Positions 15,695-24,021 of a DNA stretch of 64,000 nucleotides are shown here, in pieces; within the stretch, counting starts at the first letter, position 1; the number at the start of each line of letters is the position of its first letter. This stretch comes from Planomonospora sp. ID82291 (GTDB lineage Bacteria; Actinomycetota; Actinomycetes; Streptosporangiales; Streptosporangiaceae). The notes beneath the pieces were generated by a model. The model did not search any database and was not told where the DNA came from. It saw nothing but the letters and a program-made list of their open reading frames with translations. The stretch is from positions 558,001 through 622,000 of the forward strand of contig NZ_JABTEX010000001.1 of NCBI RefSeq assembly GCF_015711645.1, written 5' to 3'. The position numbers and the translations under genes were made by a program.

Positions 15695-15818
15695 GCGCCC
15701 CACCCCCTCAGAGCTTTCCGCGGACACCGCGGAAGAGAAGACCGGTCGCCCGACCGGCCCGGCACCGGCGACCGCCGGAAGCCATAACACCCCCGAAAGA
15801 GTCGCAGGAGGCTCAGCC

Positions 15819-16316
15819 ATGAAGGAAACGCTCCGCCGCATGCAGGAGAAGCGCGCCAACGAGGACCGCGGCTTCACCCTCATCGAACTGCTGGTGGTCG
15901 TCGTGATCATCGGCGTCCTGGTGGCCATCGCCATCCCGGTCTACATGAACTACCAGAAGGGCGCGGCCGACAAGGCGGCCCAGTCCGACGTGCGCAACGC
16001 CATCACCGCCGTGGAGAACTTCTACACGACGAACGGCAACGCCTACCCGGCGAGCGCCGCTTTCGAGAACCAGAAGCTCACGCTCACCGGCGGCGGCTCC
16101 ACCACGCAGGACCTCACCGCCTCCGAGGGCGTCACGATGAACTACGTCCTGGTGGAGGGGACGAACGCGCCCGACACCTACCGCCTCTGCGCCGTGAACG
16201 CCGAGGGCGGCTCCGGTGTGGAGTACCAGTACGACAGCGCCCTGGGTGGTTCGGTCGAGCAGAAGGACGTCGACATGACCACCTGCGCCCCGGCCGGCGC
16301 CGGCGCCGGAAACTGA
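15819..16316 (+). CDS. pilA: Major type IV pilin
   Basis: 165 residues. An 18-residue basic leader ends in Gly, then FTLIELLVVVVIIGVLVAIAIP: a textbook class III signal with Glu at position 5 of the mature chain, followed by the N-terminal helix with Pro22. The globular part (QSDVRNAITAVENFYTTNGNAYP) resembles other Gram-positive type IVa-like pilins. Two cysteines near the C-terminus (CAVNAEG and TTCAPAG) could form the D-region disulfide. CAGGAGG lies 7 bases before ATG 15819. Strong hairpins on both sides suggest it is a separately expressed unit, as usual for the abundant subunit. Confidence 0.93.
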   Translation: MKETLRRMQEKRANEDRGFTLIELLVVVVIIGVLVAIAIPVYMNYQKGAADKAAQSDVRNAITAVENFYTTNGNAYPASAAFENQKLTLTGGGSTTQDLTASEGVTMNYVLVEGTNAPDTYRLCAVNAEGGSGVEYQYDSALGGSVEQKDVDMTTCAPAGAGAGN

Positions 16317-16323
16317 TCCCCGT

Positions 16324-16362
16324 CCGGTGGGGCGGCCGGCCCGCAGCACGCCGCCCCACCGG
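16324..16362 (+). terminator. Strong hairpin after pilA
   Basis: A perfect 13-bp stem (16324-16336 with 16350-16362; arm CCGGTGGGGCGGC) and a 13-base loop start 8 bases after the pilA stop, followed by CCTTCCCT. This is the strongest terminator-like structure noted in the pilus locus and would isolate or stabilise the pilA message. Confidence 0.65.
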
Positions 16363-16499
16363 CCTTCCCTGCTCGAACCCCGGGAACGTGACCCTCGCCC
16401 CGGCCTCCGGGCCGGACGCGGGCCACGGACCCGAATCTCCGAAACCGGGTCGCACGACCCGAACCCCGTTGCGACACCCCCGTGGAAAGGAGCCGGTCG

Positions 16500-17291
16500 A
16501 TGGACGCCCTCATGCCCGCCCTGGCGGGACTGCTCGGCCTCGTGATCGGCTCCTTCCTCAACGTGGTGATCCACCGGGTGCCGCGGGCCGAGTCGCTGGT
16601 GCGGCCCGGCTCGCACTGCCCGAACTGCCACATCGAGATCCGGCCCTGGCAGAACGTGCCGGTGCTGAGCTGGCTCGCGCTGCGCGGCCGGTGCGCCGGC
16701 TGCCGGGAGCCGATCAGCGTCCGCTACCCGCTGGTCGAGCTGGCCACCGCCGCGCTGTTCGCCGCGGTGACCGCCCGGTTCGGCCCGGTGCCGGAACTGC
16801 CGGCCTACCTGTACCTGACGGCGGTCGCGGTGGCCCTCACCATGATCGACATCGACGTGCAGCGGCTGCCCGACGCGATCGTCAAGCCGTCGTACGCGGT
16901 CGGCGCCCTGCTGCTGCTCCCCGCGGTCCTCACCGGAGCCGGCTGGACGCCCGCGCTGCGCGGCCTGGCCGCGATGGCCGCCCTGTACGCCTTCTACTTC
17001 GCACTCACCTGGATCCACCCGGGAGGGATGGGCCTCGGCGACGTGAAGCTCGCCGGGCTGCTCGGCCTCTACCTCGGCTGGCTGGGCTGGAGCGCGGTCA
17101 TCGTCGGCACCTTCGCCGCCTTCCTGCTCGGCGGGCTCGCCGGCGGCGTGCTGCTGGCCACCGGGAAGGCCGGTCGCAAGACCGCCGTGCCGTTCGGGCC
17201 CGCCATGCTCGCCGGCGCCCTGCTCGCCCTGTTCACCGCCGGACCGGTGGCCGCCTGGTACACCGGCCTCCTGCTGCCCGCCTCCGCCTGA
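16500..17291 (+). CDS. pilD: Prepilin peptidase / N-methyltransferase
   Basis: 263 residues, multi-pass membrane aspartic protease of the GspO/PilD family. GLVIGSFLNVVIHRVP (about 12-27) opens the protein. Two CxxC pairs (CPNC about 40, CAGC about 65) form the cytoplasmic zinc site of the methyltransferase part. Catalytic aspartates lie in MIDIDVQRLPDAI (about 116-128) and GLGDVKLAG (about 180). It removes pilin leaders at Gly and methylates the new N-terminus. ATG 16500 was preferred because AAAGGAGC precedes it; an ATG 18 bases upstream lacks a ribosome site. It is the first gene after the pilA terminator. Confidence 0.94.
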   Translation: MDALMPALAGLLGLVIGSFLNVVIHRVPRAESLVRPGSHCPNCHIEIRPWQNVPVLSWLALRGRCAGCREPISVRYPLVELATAALFAAVTARFGPVPELPAYLYLTAVAVALTMIDIDVQRLPDAIVKPSYAVGALLLLPAVLTGAGWTPALRGLAAMAALYAFYFALTWIHPGGMGLGDVKLAGLLGLYLGWLGWSAVIVGTFAAFLLGGLAGGVLLATGKAGRKTAVPFGPAMLAGALLALFTAGPVAAWYTGLLLPASA

Positions 17292-17322
17292 CCACCTCCC
17301 TTTCCCCGACGAGGAGCGCCTG

Positions 17323-18348
17323 ATGCCCGCCGTCAACCCCATCGGACTGGACATCGGTTCGACCTCGATCCGCGCGGTGGAGATCACCCGCGGCAAGGAC
17401 GGCCCGGTCATCACGAACTTCGGGTTCGCGCTGCTGCCGCCGGACGCCGTCCGGGGCGGGGTCGTCCAGGACGCCAAGCTGGTCACCGCGGAGCTGAAGC
17501 GGCTCTGGTCGGAGCGGAAGTTCCGCACCCGCAGGGTCGTGCTCGGCGTCACCAACCCCCAGGTGGTCGTCCGCGAGATGACCGTCAACAACCTGCCGGC
17601 CAAGGAGATGCGCCACTCCCTGCCGTTCCAGGTGCGCGACGCGCTGCCGCTCCCGGTCGAGCGCTCGCTGCTCGACTTCTTCCCCCTGGAGGACCCCGGT
17701 GAGCAGGAGACGGTGCGCGGGCTGCTGATCGCCGCCCCGAAGGAGGCCGTCTCCACCGCCGTGCACGCCGCCGAGCACGCCAGGCTGCACGCCGTCCGGG
17801 TGGACCTGGCCTCGTTCGCGCTGCTGCGCGCCGCCTCGCGCCTGGACTCCCAGGTGGAGGCCGTCGTCGACATCGGCGCCCGCACGACGAGCGTCGTCGT
17901 GCACACCGACGGCGTGCCGCTGATCGTCCGGACCATCCCCCGCGGCGGAGCCGAGATCACCGAGACCGTCGCCACCCGCCTGTCCGTCGACGCGCACCGC
18001 GCCGAGGAGCTCAAGTGCACCGTCGGCCTCCAGACGGACCAGGACCCCGGCACCGCCGAGGTGGTCCGCGACGCCGCCCGGCCCCTGATCAACGAGATCC
18101 GCAACTCGTTCGCCTACCTCGGCTCCGGCGACCGGTCGGTCCGGGTCACCCGGATGGTCGTCTCCGGCGGCGGCGCCATGATGCCCGGCCTCGCCGAGTC
18201 CCTGAGCGCCCAGTTCGGCATCGACGTGACGCTCGCCGACCCCACCGTGCGGATCCGCCGGGACCGCGGCGGCGCCCCTGACAGCCTCAACCGGTTCCGC
18301 GCGTCCGCCGCGGTCGCGATCGGCCTCGCCCTGGGAGCGGCAGCCTGA
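17323..18348 (+). CDS. pilM: Type IV pilus assembly protein PilM
   Basis: 341 residues, actin-like (FtsA-like) ATPase fold. IGLDIGSTSIRAVEIT at the N-terminus is the phosphate-1 motif; LGVTNPQVVVREMTVNNLP, AVVDIGARTTSVVVHTDG (phosphate-2) and VVSGGGAMMPGLAESL (adenosine motif) follow. PilM is cytoplasmic and binds the N-terminal peptide of PilN, linking the motor to the membrane subcomplex. The TGA overlaps the ATG of the next gene, so pilM, pilN and pilO are translationally coupled. Confidence 0.93.
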   Translation: MPAVNPIGLDIGSTSIRAVEITRGKDGPVITNFGFALLPPDAVRGGVVQDAKLVTAELKRLWSERKFRTRRVVLGVTNPQVVVREMTVNNLPAKEMRHSLPFQVRDALPLPVERSLLDFFPLEDPGEQETVRGLLIAAPKEAVSTAVHAAEHARLHAVRVDLASFALLRAASRLDSQVEAVVDIGARTTSVVVHTDGVPLIVRTIPRGGAEITETVATRLSVDAHRAEELKCTVGLQTDQDPGTAEVVRDAARPLINEIRNSFAYLGSGDRSVRVTRMVVSGGGAMMPGLAESLSAQFGIDVTLADPTVRIRRDRGGAPDSLNRFRASAAVAIGLALGAAA

Positions 18349-19118
18349 TGACCACCACCACGACCGCCGTCACACCGCCCGAGCCCGAGGCGCCGCTCCA
18401 GGACCCGTTCCGGATGCTCTCCATCGCGGCCGCCCTGCTGCCGCCGGAGATCGAGATCAGGCGGCGGGCCCAGCTGGTGCGCCGCATCGTGCTGGCCGCC
18501 CTGCTCCTGATCGGCCTGCTGATGGGCGCCTGGTACGGCCTGGCCACCCTGGAGACGACATCCGCCGAGGCGGACGTCGCCACGGCCGAGGCCGACCTGC
18601 GCCGCACGACCGCGCGCCAGAGCGAGTTCTCCGAGCTCGTCAAGGTCCGGGCGGACACCGAGGCGATCAGGACCCGGCTCACCACGCTGCTCGCCGACGA
18701 CCTGCAGTGGTCCGGCGTCTTCTCCTCCACCCGGAAGGCGGCGCCGGAGAGCGTGACGATCAACGGCATCACCGGAAGGCTCGCCACCACGGGCAAAGAG
18801 CAGAACACCGATGACGCCGAGAGGACCGTCGGCGCCCTCATCGTCACCGGATCCGGTGCCGACAAGCAGGCCGTGACCGACTACATCACCGCGCTGCAGA
18901 AGGTGCGCGGCCTGGGCAACCCGCTGCTCCGCGACGCGCGTGAGCAGGAGGAGGGCGTGGAGTTCACCGTGAGCGTCGACATCACCGGGAGTGCCCTCGG
19001 CGGACGCTACTCCACCACCGCGAAGCCCACAGGGACGACCCCGTCCACGAAGACCGCCGCGACCGCGCGGCCTTCCGGCGCACAGCGCGTCGAGGGCTCG
19101 AAGAAGGAGGGGAACTGA
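18348..19118 (+). CDS. pilN: PilN-like pilus assembly protein
   Basis: 256 residues with a cytoplasmic N-terminal tail (about 1-48, including PFRMLSIAAALLPPEI and the basic RRRAQLVRR), one transmembrane helix (IVLAALLLIGLLMGAWYGLA) and an extracytoplasmic coiled-coil then alpha/beta domain. Sequence conservation with PilN is weak, but position between PilM and a PilO-like gene and the topology fit. The N-terminal tail is the expected PilM-binding site. The C-terminal 40 residues are Thr/Ala/Lys-rich and probably disordered. It starts at ATG 18348 overlapping the pilM stop. Confidence 0.82.
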   Translation: MTTTTTAVTPPEPEAPLQDPFRMLSIAAALLPPEIEIRRRAQLVRRIVLAALLLIGLLMGAWYGLATLETTSAEADVATAEADLRRTTARQSEFSELVKVRADTEAIRTRLTTLLADDLQWSGVFSSTRKAAPESVTINGITGRLATTGKEQNTDDAERTVGALIVTGSGADKQAVTDYITALQKVRGLGNPLLRDAREQEEGVEFTVSVDITGSALGGRYSTTAKPTGTTPSTKTAATARPSGAQRVEGSKKEGN

Positions 19119-19819
19119 TGCTCTCCGGACGTACGGACCGACTCTGGATGATCGGCGGCGTCCTCGCCGCCGCCATCCTGCTCACCACCGGCTGGTTCGC
19201 CCTCCTCAGCCCGCAGCATGCCAAGACCGCCCTCCTGCGGGAGGAGGCCGAGAGCGTGCAGGTCCAGAGCATGACCCTGCGCAGCAGGCTCTCGGAGCTG
19301 CGCGCGCAGAACGCCGAGCTGCCCCGCTACCGGACCGAGCTGGCGGCGGTCCGCAAGGCACTGCCCACGACCGTACGCTCAGAGGAGTTCCTCAAGCAGT
19401 TGCAGCAGGTGGGAGACGCCGCGGACGTCTCCGTCACCGGCATCGGCATCGGCGCCGCCGCGGACGTCAATACCGGCAAGGCCAACGCAGCCGGCAAGGC
19501 CGACAAGAAGACTCCGCTGAAGGCGCTGCCCGTCTCCGTGACGGTCAACGGCCCCGACGTCCCCGAGTTGGAGGACTTCCTGCGCCGGCTGCTGCAGGTG
19601 CAGCCGCGGGCCGTTCTGGTCGACAGCGTGGTGCTCTCCGTGACCAGCGAGACGAGCGGGGGCGGCACCATCGGGGAAACCGGTAAAGCGCCCGGCGAGG
19701 CCGCCGATGAGGAGACCGACGGAACGGCCGCTGAGAACGCGGCGGCCGAGGACGCCGAGGAGAAGGCCGGCCTCATGCTCAACCTGAAGATCTTCGTCGC
19801 TCCGGAGACCGGGGAGTAG
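19118..19819 (+). CDS. pilO: PilO-like pilus assembly protein
   Basis: 233 residues: short N-terminal tail, one transmembrane helix (IGGVLAAAILLTTGWFALL), a coiled-coil (LREEAESVQVQSMTLRSRL) and a ferredoxin-like domain with PVSVTVNGPDVPELEDFLRRLLQ, the PilO-type strand-helix unit. An acidic Ala/Glu-rich insert (about 185-215) precedes the last strand. PilN and PilO heterodimerise to align the platform. The start overlaps the pilN stop. Confidence 0.84.
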   Translation: MLSGRTDRLWMIGGVLAAAILLTTGWFALLSPQHAKTALLREEAESVQVQSMTLRSRLSELRAQNAELPRYRTELAAVRKALPTTVRSEEFLKQLQQVGDAADVSVTGIGIGAAADVNTGKANAAGKADKKTPLKALPVSVTVNGPDVPELEDFLRRLLQVQPRAVLVDSVVLSVTSETSGGGTIGETGKAPGEAADEETDGTAAENAAAEDAEEKAGLMLNLKIFVAPETGE

Positions 19820-19825
19820 GCGGCG

Positions 19826-21520
19826 GTGGGGTCCCACGCCGTCGGCCGGGGCCGCGCCGCCGTACGCGGCGAGGCCGGCTTCACCATGATCGAGGTGCTG
19901 GTCGCCATCGCGCTGGTCGGCACCCTGATGGCCTCGCTCACGGTCTTCTTCGCCAACTCGCTGGCCTTCACCGGCCAGAAGCGCGGCGAGCAGATCGCGG
20001 CGCAGCTCGCCGACGACGCCGTCGAGCGGGTCCGCGCGGTCGACGGCTCGGCGCTGCTCGCCGGCCGCGGCCGGATCAGGTCGACGGAGCAGTGGACCAC
20101 CGCGCACCCCGCGATCGCACCGCACCTGCAGACGATGGCCCTGGCATGGGACCCGCTGCTGGACGTCAACTCCGACTCCGGCGCGAACGCGCCGCTGCCG
20201 ACCAGCCCCCGCACCGTCTCGGTCGGCGGGGTGGACTACGCCCAGCACTGGTACGTCGGCCGCTGCCGGCAGCAGGCGCTGGCGGACGTCTCCGCGGCCG
20301 AGCGCGCCTGCGACGACCCCACCACTCCCGACCCCGACACCACCAGCGCCGACGTGCCGTTCTTCCGCGTCGTGGCCGCGGTGACGTGGTCGGGCAAGAA
20401 CTGCGCGGACACGCAGTGCGTCTACGTCACCACGACCCTCGTCAGCCCCGCCCTCGACGCGTTGTTCAACATCAACCGCCCGCCGCCCAACGCGATCACC
20501 CCGCCCGCCCGGTACGGCTACCGCGGCGTCGCGGCGAAGCTCCAGCTCACCGCGACCGGCGGCCGGCTCCCGCTGACCTGGTCGGCGACCGGGCTGCCCG
20601 CGGGGATGGGCATCACGCCCGGCGGCCTGATCAGCGGCACGCCGACGACGGCCGGGACGTACACGGTGACGGCCACCGTCACCGACCGCCAGGGCGACTC
20701 CGACAACGCCCGGTTCTCCTGGACCGTCTACAACCTCCCGCAGCTGACCGACCCCGGAGACCGGACCACCCGGGCCGACACGGCGGTCTCGCTGCCGCTG
20801 ACCGCGACCGGCGGATGGCCCGCGCTGACCTGGTCGGCGACCGGGCTGCCCGACGGCCTGTCGATCAACACCTCGACCGGGGTCGTCTCCGGCACCCCGA
20901 CGACCTACCAGACGGAGACCGTGACCGTGACCATCACCGACCAGGGCGGGATGACCGACTCGGAGACGTTCACCTGGACGATCCTCACCCTGGAGCTGGA
21001 CGCCCCGCAGCCGCGGACGAACTACGTCGGCGACTCCGTGACCGGGTTCGACCTCGCCGCCAACGGCGGCGAGGAGCCGTACACGTGGAGCGCGCAGAAC
21101 CTGCCCACCGGGCTGTCGATCAACACCTCGACCGGCGACATCTCCGGCACCCTGCAGCAGGCCGGCCAGTACAGCGTCACGGTCCGCGTGGCCGACAGCG
21201 CGGGCGACAGCGTCTCGCAGACGTTCACCTGGACCGTGCAGACCAAGACGGTGAGCACCCTGCGGATCACGAACCCGGTCCCCTCCGCGCCCAACCAGAG
21301 CACCCGCTACAACAAGAACACCTCGCTGACCCTCGGGGCGACGGGCGGGACCGGCGGCTACACCTGGCAGGCGAGCGGGCTGCCGCCGGGCCTCACCCTC
21401 TCCGGGTCGAAGATCAGCGGCAGGCCGTACCGGACGGGCGACTACGCCGTCACCCTGACGGTGCGGGACGGCTCCGGCGCCGTCAAGACGCTGAGCCTCA
21501 ACTGGAACGTGCGATGGTGA
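19826..21520 (+). CDS. Minor pilin with four Ig-like repeats
   Basis: 564 residues. An 18-residue leader ending GEAG is followed by FTMIEVLVAIALVGTLMASL: class III cleavage site with Glu5. A pilin-like domain (about 40-220) leads into four tandem Ig-like repeats of the putative-Ig (He_PIG) type, about 220-300, 305-388, 390-473 and 475-564. Repeats share LPLTWSATGLPAGMGI...GGLISGTPTTAGTYTVTATVTD. Such domains occur in bacterial surface adhesins, so this is a candidate adhesive tip or branch subunit. It is far longer than a normal minor pilin. GTG 19826 lies 6 bases after the pilO stop with GGGGAG upstream; the 3' end overlaps the next gene by 7 bases. Confidence 0.85.
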   Translation: MGSHAVGRGRAAVRGEAGFTMIEVLVAIALVGTLMASLTVFFANSLAFTGQKRGEQIAAQLADDAVERVRAVDGSALLAGRGRIRSTEQWTTAHPAIAPHLQTMALAWDPLLDVNSDSGANAPLPTSPRTVSVGGVDYAQHWYVGRCRQQALADVSAAERACDDPTTPDPDTTSADVPFFRVVAAVTWSGKNCADTQCVYVTTTLVSPALDALFNINRPPPNAITPPARYGYRGVAAKLQLTATGGRLPLTWSATGLPAGMGITPGGLISGTPTTAGTYTVTATVTDRQGDSDNARFSWTVYNLPQLTDPGDRTTRADTAVSLPLTATGGWPALTWSATGLPDGLSINTSTGVVSGTPTTYQTETVTVTITDQGGMTDSETFTWTILTLELDAPQPRTNYVGDSVTGFDLAANGGEEPYTWSAQNLPTGLSINTSTGDISGTLQQAGQYSVTVRVADSAGDSVSQTFTWTVQTKTVSTLRITNPVPSAPNQSTRYNKNTSLTLGATGGTGGYTWQASGLPPGLTLSGSKISGRPYRTGDYAVTLTVRDGSGAVKTLSLNWNVRW

Positions 21521-22305
21521 CGGACGCGCTCCGGTCCCGGCGGCCCGCCGGGACCGCCGGGACCCCCGGGACCGGGCGGGCCGTCCGGACCGGCGGGACC
21601 GCCGGGACCGGTGAGTCCCCCGGAACCGCCGGGACCGGTGGGGACGCCAGGGCCGCCCGGACCGGTGGGGACGCCGGGATCTCGCTGGTCGAGGTCCTGG
21701 TGAGCATGGCCGTCATGGGCGTGCTGATGGCCATGGTCACGGCCGGGATCCTCCAGGTCTACCGCGTCACCGGCGCCGTGGAGGCGGTCTCCACGGCCCA
21801 GTCCCAGCTCCACGTCGCCTTCCAGCGGCTGGACAAGGAGATCCGCTACGCGTCCTGGATCGGCGAGCCGGGCCGGGACGCCGGCGCCTGGTACGTCGAG
21901 TTCGCCGGGACGGACCCGCAGACCCGCGTGCCGGGGTGCCGGCAACTCCGGCTGGACACCGGCCGGGGCGTCCTGCAACTGCTGCACTGGACGCCCGGCT
22001 CGCCGCCCGCGGCGGGGACCGCCGGCCAGACGCTGACGTCGTACGTGGTGACGGACGGCCTGGCGCTGAACCCGCCCTTCCAGCGGCAGAAGGCCGGGTC
22101 CCTCACCTACGACGCCGCCGGCGCGAGCGCCGCCGGTCCCGGGTTCGTCCCCGACTACCAGCGGCTGCGGATCCGCCTGACCACCCGGGCGGGCACCGGG
22201 GACAGGTCCGGCACCGCGAACGCCGACATCGCGTTCACCGCCCTCAACACGTCCCGCAAGACCCCCTCCGACAACATCTGCAGCGAAGGACGGCCGTCAC
22301 CATGA
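21514..22305 (+). CDS. Minor pilin (PilW/GspJ-like) with a very long leader
   Basis: 263 residues. The pilin signal is GGDAG followed by ISLVEVLVSMAVMGVLMAMVTAGILQVY, with Glu5 present. The leader before it is 55 residues, made of Gly/Thr/Ala repeats (GTAGTPGTG, GTAGTGESPGTAGTG), against the usual 6-20. No ATG, GTG or TTG lies in frame between the first two codons and the cleavage site, so the long leader is not a start-choice error. The mature part has the GspJ/PilW style FQRLDKEIRYASW block. Overlaps of 7 bases upstream and 4 bases (ATGA) downstream couple it to neighbouring minor pilins. Confidence 0.82.
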   Translation: MVTDALRSRRPAGTAGTPGTGRAVRTGGTAGTGESPGTAGTGGDARAARTGGDAGISLVEVLVSMAVMGVLMAMVTAGILQVYRVTGAVEAVSTAQSQLHVAFQRLDKEIRYASWIGEPGRDAGAWYVEFAGTDPQTRVPGCRQLRLDTGRGVLQLLHWTPGSPPAAGTAGQTLTSYVVTDGLALNPPFQRQKAGSLTYDAAGASAAGPGFVPDYQRLRIRLTTRAGTGDRSGTANADIAFTALNTSRKTPSDNICSEGRPSP

Positions 22306-23873
22306 CCTCCGCACCGGAACCACGGAAGCGGGGCCCGGTCTCCGCCGTCGCCCCGCACGGCGGAGACCGCGACCGGGGCTCGCTGCCGATGGCCCTGCTG
22401 ATCACCCTGGTCGCCGTGTCGCTCAGCGCGCTGCTGGCCCCGGTGGTGCTCACCCAGATCAGCTCCACCCGCGCCACCATGGAGCGCACCCGCGCGCTGC
22501 ACGCCGCCCAGGCCGGCATCGACACCGCGCTGGGGCAGATCCGGGCGGCCGCGGACGCCGCGGGCAACGGCCTGCTGGAGCAGCTGCCCGCCTGCACGAT
22601 GACGGGGAGCCTCTCCCCGGACGGCTCGCTGCGCCCGTCGCGCTACCGGGTGGAGATCATCTACCAGAACGTCGACGGCAACCCCCTCGGCCCCCCCGGC
22701 GACTGCGTCCGGACGGACGTACCGGACAGCGCGCTGCTGATCTCCACCGGCATCGACGGCCCGGACGGCGCCTTCGACGCCGAGACCCCGGGCGCCAGGA
22801 CCATCGAGGCCACCTACTCCTTCCAGACCACCAACGCCAACATCGTCGGCGGCCAGATCCGGCTCGCCCTGGCCAACGGCGCCGACCCGCTGTGCATGGA
22901 CGCCGGCCCCGCCGAGCCGATCGTGGCCGGCACCCGGCTGCAGATGCAGACGTGCCAGCCCGGCGCCGGCCAGCAGCAGTTCGCCTACACCCAGGACCTC
23001 TCCCTCAAGCTGGTGGGCTCCGAGAGCTCGACCGCCTCGCTGGGCATGTGCCTGGACGCGGGGGCGACCCAGGTGACCAACGCCTACGTGGCCTTCCAGC
23101 CCTGCCGGCAGGAGCGCGTCCCGCGGCAGCAGTGGAGCCTCAACGACAACTCCAACTTCCAGGGCACCAGCAACGGCGCGACCCTGAACTCCTTCTGCTT
23201 CAACCTCACCAGCGCCGGCCTGCCGGGCAGCTACGTCGTCCTCGGCGCGTGCGGCACCACCGCCAACCGGCAGGTCTTCCGGCCCCAGACCGGCGTCGGC
23301 ACCGGCATGGCGGGACCCGCCACCGGGCAGCTCGTCAACTACAAGCAGTTCAGCCGGTGCATCGACGTCACCGGTTTCCAGACCGACCCCGCCTATCTGA
23401 TCGTCTGGTTCTGCAAGCACACGCCCGACGGCAACATCCGCTGGAACCAGAAGTGGTCGACGATCCCCCAGGCCACCGCCACCGGGACCCTGGGCCGCAT
23501 CCGCACCGTCGCCGACAGCGGTACCGGGTACTGCCTGCGCAGTCCCGGATCCACCGCCGCGGGCCGGTACGTGCGGCTGACCTCCTGCCCCGCCACCGCC
23601 CCCGCCACCATCCCGATCGAGCTGCGCTGGACCGTGTTCGGCGACACCGGGGACTACGCCACCGCCTACCGCATCATGGACGGCTACGGCAACTGCCTGA
23701 CCCCGACCGACCTCACGGTGCCGAACCCCGACACGCACGACGACGGCACCAGCAAGGTCAAGGTGGCCGCCTGCGACCGCTCCGAGCTGCAGAAGTGGAA
23801 CGCCCCGGCCAACCTCGACCAGCCGCTGCCGCTGACGGAGGTCAACGAGGTCAAGGAGGTCATCGAGAGGTGA
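22302..23873 (+). CDS. Pilin-like protein with ricin-type lectin-like repeats
   Basis: 523 residues. After a 27-residue basic head comes GSLPMALLITLVAVSLSALLAPVVL, a prepilin-like hydrophobic helix in which mature position 5 is not Glu. It is followed by a PilX/GspK-like helix (ERTRALHAAQAGIDTALGQIR). From about residue 190, Cys-rich beta-trefoil-like repeats appear: LCMDAG...MQTCQPGAGQQQFAY, MCLDAG...FQPCRQ...QQWSL, RCIDVTG...WFCKH...WNQKW, YCLRSPG...LTSCP and CLTP...VAACDRSELQKWN. The C-D and Q-x-W elements are typical of ricin B lectins. A carbohydrate-binding pilus-tip protein is the inferred role. It is the last gene of the pilus operon. Confidence 0.8.
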   Translation: MTSAPEPRKRGPVSAVAPHGGDRDRGSLPMALLITLVAVSLSALLAPVVLTQISSTRATMERTRALHAAQAGIDTALGQIRAAADAAGNGLLEQLPACTMTGSLSPDGSLRPSRYRVEIIYQNVDGNPLGPPGDCVRTDVPDSALLISTGIDGPDGAFDAETPGARTIEATYSFQTTNANIVGGQIRLALANGADPLCMDAGPAEPIVAGTRLQMQTCQPGAGQQQFAYTQDLSLKLVGSESSTASLGMCLDAGATQVTNAYVAFQPCRQERVPRQQWSLNDNSNFQGTSNGATLNSFCFNLTSAGLPGSYVVLGACGTTANRQVFRPQTGVGTGMAGPATGQLVNYKQFSRCIDVTGFQTDPAYLIVWFCKHTPDGNIRWNQKWSTIPQATATGTLGRIRTVADSGTGYCLRSPGSTAAGRYVRLTSCPATAPATIPIELRWTVFGDTGDYATAYRIMDGYGNCLTPTDLTVPNPDTHDDGTSKVKVAACDRSELQKWNAPANLDQPLPLTEVNEVKEVIER

Positions 23874-23918
23874 CGCGCTCCCCGTCCGAGGCCGGAGCGC
23901 CGCGGACGGTTCCGGCGG

Positions 23919-24000
23919 CCGGTCCGCGCAGGCCTCATCCGGTCGCCGGCCCGCGCGGGTCTCGCCCGGGAACCGGTCCGCGCGGGCCCCGCCCGGAAGC
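23919..24000. repeat. Three imperfect 27-bp tandem repeats before jetA
   Basis: Three degenerate 27-bp copies, each containing a CCGGYCCGCGCRGG core, occupy most of the 148-base gap between the pilus locus and the Wadjet genes. They carry no open frame with a ribosome site. They could be a transcription-end structure or simply part of the tandem-repeat tendency seen elsewhere in the window. Confidence 0.6.
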
Positions 24001-24021
24001 CGCGTCGGGCAGAATGGCACG

